Shown piece after piece: positions 6,081 to 6,744 of a stretch of 6,744 nucleotides of DNA. The DNA is from JBFFSQ01 sp041572275 (GTDB taxonomy: Bacteria > Pseudomonadota > Gammaproteobacteria > SZUA-229), in the NCBI GenBank assembly GCA_041572275.1, contig JBFFSQ010000162.1, forward strand, positions 1 through 6,744, written 5' to 3'. Position numbers and translations under genes: made by a program. Within the stretch, counting starts at the first letter, position 1. Each line of letters starts with the position of its first letter. The notes under the pieces are model-generated. The model had not been told where the DNA came from. It made no database searches and saw nothing but the letters and a program-made list of their open reading frames with translations.

Positions 6081-6744
6081 ATGGGCTACATACGCTTCAA
6101 CTTACATTTTGTTGCTTCAATTTTTTTACTACTTCTGAGCCATTCCGTACTGGCTAATGAGCTAATAATGAGTGCCGCCCCACGTGAATCCGTTGCCGAC
6201 GGTCATAAATTATATGAACCCATTGCTGCCCATATGAGTAAAATACTGGGGGTAAAAGTAACCTATAAGCATCCTCGTCATTGGCTGCGCTACCAGAGTG
6301 ACATCAAAAAACAGAACTATGACATCGTGTTCGATGGACCCCATCTCGCATCTTGGCGCATCAAATACATTGAACACCAAGCCCTTATCAAACTACCCGG
6401 GACACTGGCATTTCATATCATCACTAAAGCTGACAACAAGGCCATTAATAACCCCGAAGACCTGGTCTATAAAAAAGTCTGTGCTATTGCGCCACCTAAT
6501 CTGACCTCAGTTGTATTGTTACAACGCCTAAATGACCCTGTCCGTGAGCCTATTATTATCAGCGTCAAAGGCGGTATGAAAGGTATTTATAAAAACCTGA
6601 TGGAAGGGAGTTGTATCGCGGCAGTTGTGCGTACTGATTTCTATAACAAAAAACTAAGCGACGAACAGAGAAAAGGCCTCAAGATTCTTTATACCAGCCC
6701 TGAATTCCCCAACCAGGTCATCACCACATCCAACAAGATTAGCG
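6081..6744 (+). CDS. PhnD-like periplasmic substrate-binding protein, 5' part (runs off the right edge)
   Basis: The frame is open from the ATG at 6081 to the window end (221 codons, no stop). Residues 1-25 are a classical signal peptide: a short Arg-containing N-region, a hydrophobic core (FVASIFLLLL) and likely cleavage after SVLA, so the mature protein is exported. The mature part starts with a beta strand (ELIMSAAP) and continues with LYEPIAAHMSKILGVKV and YDIVFDGPH (80-88). These match the layout of phosphate/phosphonate-type ABC transporter binding proteins (PhnD family), where the first lobe ends in a YDI-F-GP ligand loop. The second lobe begins near VCAIAPPNLTS (133-143). The family's usual Ser-rich phosphonate-anchoring loop is not recognisable there, so the ligand may not be a phosphonate. 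No transporter permease or ATPase is visible. Because the C-terminus is missing, a fusion to a signalling domain cannot be excluded. Family assignment is fairly safe; substrate is unknown. Confidence 0.82.
   Translation, partial: MGYIRFNLHFVASIFLLLLSHSVLANELIMSAAPRESVADGHKLYEPIAAHMSKILGVKVTYKHPRHWLRYQSDIKKQNYDIVFDGPHLASWRIKYIEHQALIKLPGTLAFHIITKADNKAINNPEDLVYKKVCAIAPPNLTSVVLLQRLNDPVREPIIISVKGGMKGIYKNLMEGSCIAAVVRTDFYNKKLSDEQRKGLKILYTSPEFPNQVITTSNKIS

Noticed and set aside
6298..6504. 68-codon plus-strand frame inside the PhnD-like gene
   Set aside because: The overlapping frame from 6081 has a signal peptide, a good ribosome-binding site and family motifs; this one has none.

Overview
The window reads as ordinary bacterial chromosome of moderate GC content. 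The protein types (a Hox-type [NiFe] hydrogenase, a Gram-negative signal peptide, an Aas/PlsC-like lipid enzyme) fit a proteobacterium, most likely a gammaproteobacterium, but no rRNA or other marker fixes the taxon. All supported genes are on the + strand and tightly spaced. I see no tRNA, rRNA, CRISPR array, insertion sequence or phage gene.

Positions 1-2026 are the 3' end of a hydrogenase operon. It holds the last 19 codons of a gene that is probably the small subunit (hoxY), the complete large subunit hoxH, and the maturation protease hoxW, whose start overlaps the end of hoxH. HoxH keeps its C-terminal extension, which HoxW would remove after nickel insertion. The diaphorase genes (hoxF, hoxU) would lie upstream, outside the window.

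Positions 2164-5082 hold the most unusual gene. It is one 972-residue protein with an N-terminal acyl carrier protein, a central fatty-acyl-AMP ligase-like adenylation domain, a hydrophobic membrane segment and a C-terminal PlsC-type acyltransferase. The domains suggest a self-contained device that activates a free fatty acid, loads it on its own carrier and esterifies it to a lipid acceptor at the membrane. It resembles Aas in logic, but has the domains in a different order and its carrier built in.

Positions 5209-5832 encode a phosphoribosyltransferase of the hypoxanthine/xanthine type. A candidate promoter upstream overlaps a perfect 9-bp inverted repeat that could be an operator. After an AT-rich gap with weak inverted repeats, a PhnD-like periplasmic binding protein with a clear signal peptide starts at 6081 and runs off the right edge. 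Nothing in the sequence links these two genes functionally to the hydrogenase or the lipid gene.
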